Positions 61,953 to 64,000 of a stretch of DNA of 64,000 bases are shown in pieces. The number at the start of each line of letters is the position of its first letter. The stretch's first letter is position 1. The position numbers and the translations under genes were made by a program. Location of the stretch: assembly GCF_036378875.1 (NCBI RefSeq), contig NZ_DASUVO010000028.1, forward strand, positions 1 through 64,000, written 5' to 3'. The notes beneath the pieces were generated by a model that made no database searches, had not been told where the DNA came from, and saw only the letters and a program-made list of their open reading frames with translations. Origin of the DNA: Actinophytocola sp036378875 (GTDB lineage: Bacteria; Actinomycetota; Actinomycetes; Mycobacteriales; Pseudonocardiaceae).

Positions 61953-62547
61953 CCTCTACCTCACCCATCCTCTGCTGCGGTGGTTCCCCGCGCTGACCGA
62001 CACCTCCCGCGACGCGGACGGGCTGCACCTGGAAGCGGAGTCCCCGGTGACCGCAACGGATCTGCGGGTGGACCCGACCGGGCCAGGTGCCCGGGCCGCG
62101 GCGGCGGTGCTCGGCGCGCCACTTCCCACGGAACCAGGTACCTGGGTGTACGGCGACGACGGCCAGATCATCTGGCTCGGCCCGGACGAATGGCTCGTCA
62201 CCAGCGTCTCCGCCGCACCACACGAACTCGAGGCACGGCTCGGCGCGGCCGTTCGGCCCCATGGTGGGGCGGCTATCGACGTCTCCGCCCAGCGCACCAG
62301 AATCCGGGTCAGCGGCCGCCACGCGCGGGACGTCCTCGCCACGGGCTGTTCGCTGGACCTGCACCCGGCGGCCTTCCCCGCCGGCACCGCCGCGCAGTCC
62401 ACCCTCGGCCAGGCCCCGGTGCTGCTGCTGGGTTTGGGTGAGGGCAACGACTTCCGCGTGTTCGTGCGGCCGTCGTTCGCCGGGTACCTCGCCGACTGGC
62501 TCCTGGACGCGGCGTGTGAGTTCCAGCCCGCCGGCACCACCTCGTAA
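61945..62547 (+). CDS. soxG: Sarcosine oxidase gamma subunit
   Basis: A 200-residue SoxG subunit (GcvT-fold remnant) with the family's WLGPDEWLV and VSAQRTRIRVSGRHARDVLATGCSLD segments. ATG 61945 lies inside the soxA end. It completes the BDAG set in the usual order. Confidence 0.9.
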   Translation: MADLYLTHPLLRWFPALTDTSRDADGLHLEAESPVTATDLRVDPTGPGARAAAAVLGAPLPTEPGTWVYGDDGQIIWLGPDEWLVTSVSAAPHELEARLGAAVRPHGGAAIDVSAQRTRIRVSGRHARDVLATGCSLDLHPAAFPAGTAAQSTLGQAPVLLLGLGEGNDFRVFVRPSFAGYLADWLLDAACEFQPAGTTS

Positions 62548-62556
62548 GGAGACCAC

Positions 62557-64000
62557 ATGAGCACCACGCCTCAGGTCGTCATCATCGGCGCCGGCATCGT
62601 CGGCGCGAACCTGGCCGACGAGCTGACGATGCGCGGCTGGACCCGGGTCACCGTCCTCGACCAGGGACCACTCCCCCTGACCGGCGGGTCGACCTCCCAC
62701 GCCCCGGGCCTCGTGTTCCAGACCAACGCGGCCAAGGCGATGACGGAGTTCGCGACCTACACCGTCGACAAGCTCAAGGGCCTCGACGTCGACGGCGCCT
62801 GGTGCTTCAACCAGGTCGGCGGCCTCGAGGTGGCCACCACCCCGGAACGCCTCACCGACCTGCACCGCAAGCAGGGCTGGGCCACGTCCTGGGGCGTGCC
62901 CGGTGAGGTCGTGGACGCCGAGGAGTGCGTGCGGCTGCACCCGCTGCTCGACCCCGACCAGATCCTCGGCGGCTTCCACACACCCACCGACGGGCTGGCG
63001 AAAGCGGCCCGCGCGGTCGTGGCGCTCCGGCGGCGCGCCGAGGCGCGAGGTGCGCGGTTCCACGGCGGTGTCCGGGTCACCGGCATCGACCAGACCGGGG
63101 GTCGGGTCACCGGTGTACGGACGACCGCGGGCCAGTTCCCCGCCGACATCGTCGTGTCGTGCGCGGGTTTCTGGGGTCAGGCCATCGGCGAGATGGTCGG
63201 CATGCGGGTCCCCCTCCTGCCGTTGGCACACCAGTACGTCCGCACCGGGCAGGTCCTGGAGTTGGTGGGCCGCAACGACGAGCAGACCGAGGCCGGGCTC
63301 CCCATCCTGCGCCACCAGGACAAGGACCTGTACTACCGGGAACACGTGGACTGCGTGGGCATCGGCTCGTACGCGCACCGCCCGATGCCGGTGAGCCTGT
63401 CGGATCTGCCGGAGGTCGACGATCTCACCGAGTCGGCGATGCCGTCGATGCTGCCCTTCACCGAGGAGGACTTCGCGCCATCGTGGGAGGACAGCCAGTC
63501 GCTGCTGCCCGCGCTGAGGTCGGCCAAGATCGAGACCGGGTTCAACGGGATCTTCTCCTTCACCCCGGACGGCGGCCCGCTGATCGGCGAGTCCCCCGAC
63601 GTCGCCGGCTTCTGGCTCGCCGAGGCCGTCTGGGTCACGCATTCGTCCGGCGTCGCACGCGCGGTCGCGCAGTTACTTGTGGACGGTCACAGCGAGATCG
63701 CGCTGCACGGCTGCGACGTGCACCGCTTCGACGAGATCGAGACGACGGACGCCTACGTCGACGAGACCTCACAGCGCAACTTCGTCGAGATCTACGACGT
63801 ACTGCACCCGCTGCAGCCCAAGCTGTCACCGCGGGACCTGCGCGTGAGCCCGTTCCACGGACGGCAGAAGGAGCTCGGCGCGTTCTTCCTGGAGTCCCAC
63901 GCCTGGGAGCGGCCGCACTGGTACGAGGCCAACGCGCACCTGGTCAAGGACCTGCCCGCCGAATGGCAGCCACCCGCGCGGGATCCGTGGTCGGCGATGT
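62557..64000 (+). CDS. Dimethylglycine dehydrogenase-like FAD/GcvT protein (partial)
   Basis: 481 residues are visible before the window edge. The N-terminus VVIIGAGIVGANLADEL is an FAD fold, followed by GSTSHAPGLVFQTN, a signature of dimethylglycine/sarcosine dehydrogenases, and GGPLIGESPD, typical of the DAO fold end. A GcvT folate domain should follow beyond position 64000. It removes a methyl from dimethylglycine, giving sarcosine for the SoxBDAG complex just upstream. AAGGAG precedes ATG 62557. Codon 373 (63673-63675) is TTA. Confidence 0.85.
   Translation, partial: MSTTPQVVIIGAGIVGANLADELTMRGWTRVTVLDQGPLPLTGGSTSHAPGLVFQTNAAKAMTEFATYTVDKLKGLDVDGAWCFNQVGGLEVATTPERLTDLHRKQGWATSWGVPGEVVDAEECVRLHPLLDPDQILGGFHTPTDGLAKAARAVVALRRRAEARGARFHGGVRVTGIDQTGGRVTGVRTTAGQFPADIVVSCAGFWGQAIGEMVGMRVPLLPLAHQYVRTGQVLELVGRNDEQTEAGLPILRHQDKDLYYREHVDCVGIGSYAHRPMPVSLSDLPEVDDLTESAMPSMLPFTEEDFAPSWEDSQSLLPALRSAKIETGFNGIFSFTPDGGPLIGESPDVAGFWLAEAVWVTHSSGVARAVAQLLVDGHSEIALHGCDVHRFDEIETTDAYVDETSQRNFVEIYDVLHPLQPKLSPRDLRVSPFHGRQKELGAFFLESHAWERPHWYEANAHLVKDLPAEWQPPARDPWSAM

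Noticed and set aside
1..64000. Insertion sequence, prophage or integrated plasmid
   Set aside because: No transposase, integrase, relaxase or phage structural gene was recognised, and no attachment-type repeats were seen.

Overview
This is high-GC DNA with GTG starts, many stop/start overlaps, Tat-type signal peptides, abundant ECF sigma factors, a Ser/Thr kinase/FHA pair and a mycothiol-type formaldehyde dehydrogenase. Together these point to a filamentous actinobacterium, most likely of the Pseudonocardiaceae (Amycolatopsis and relatives); the family placement is inference. No rRNA, tRNA, CRISPR array, phage or transposase was seen. About 58 protein genes are supported, one of them cut by the right edge, plus one decayed sigma-factor gene.

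Layout. 1-7030: the right part of a likely specialised-metabolite or modified-peptide locus (lactate/malate-dehydrogenase-like enzyme, GT1 and GT2 glycosyltransferases, two fused ABC exporters). 6969-9044: SnoaL-tailed sigma factor, divergent free SnoaL protein, RbsD/FucU protein. 9096-14378: a leftward cluster with a LodA-type quinoprotein amino-acid oxidase, its LodB-type flavoprotein maturase, a ferritin-like VioB-domain protein and an unknown protein. Facing it, at 14641-18101, is a GAF-LytTR regulator joined by TGATG to a catalase-peroxidase, which I read as an H2O2-producing oxidase beside its detoxifier. 19076-21250: a cupredoxin-like protein and a PQQ dehydrogenase with the lanthanide-type Asp pair. 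21379-23534: a methyltransferase and a Tat-exported TIM-barrel protein, separated by a gene-free stretch with short repeats.

23590-32775: a FixJ/FixL-type two-component pair wrapped around flavin reductase, flavin monooxygenase, small IacB-like protein and SDR genes, then aldehyde dehydrogenase, GMC oxidoreductase and an AraC regulator. This looks like an iac/iif-like aromatic or indole oxidation locus. 32890-37669: cell-wall genes (two small four-Cys peptidoglycan-binding-like exported proteins, a Tat-exported DUF1906 protein, a membrane protein and a winged-helix regulator). 38016-41870: an HTH-STAND-WD40 giant. 41897-46828: a leftward operon of ECF sigma factor, zinc-finger membrane anti-sigma, two ABC permeases, an ATPase, a glyoxalase-fold protein and an unknown. 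46862-47301: gene debris from a SigE-family sigma factor. 47346-52274: NHL-repeat Ser/Thr kinase, FHA protein and secreted beta-lactamase-fold protein.

52348-64000: a complete-looking betaine-to-serine route. A BCCT importer brings in betaine. A GbcA-type Rieske oxygenase removes one methyl, a dimethylglycine-dehydrogenase-type protein the second, and sarcosine oxidase SoxBDAG the third. GlyA turns glycine into serine, and a mycothiol-dependent enzyme oxidises formaldehyde. The two arms diverge from an AT-rich control region containing a perfect 14-bp palindrome.
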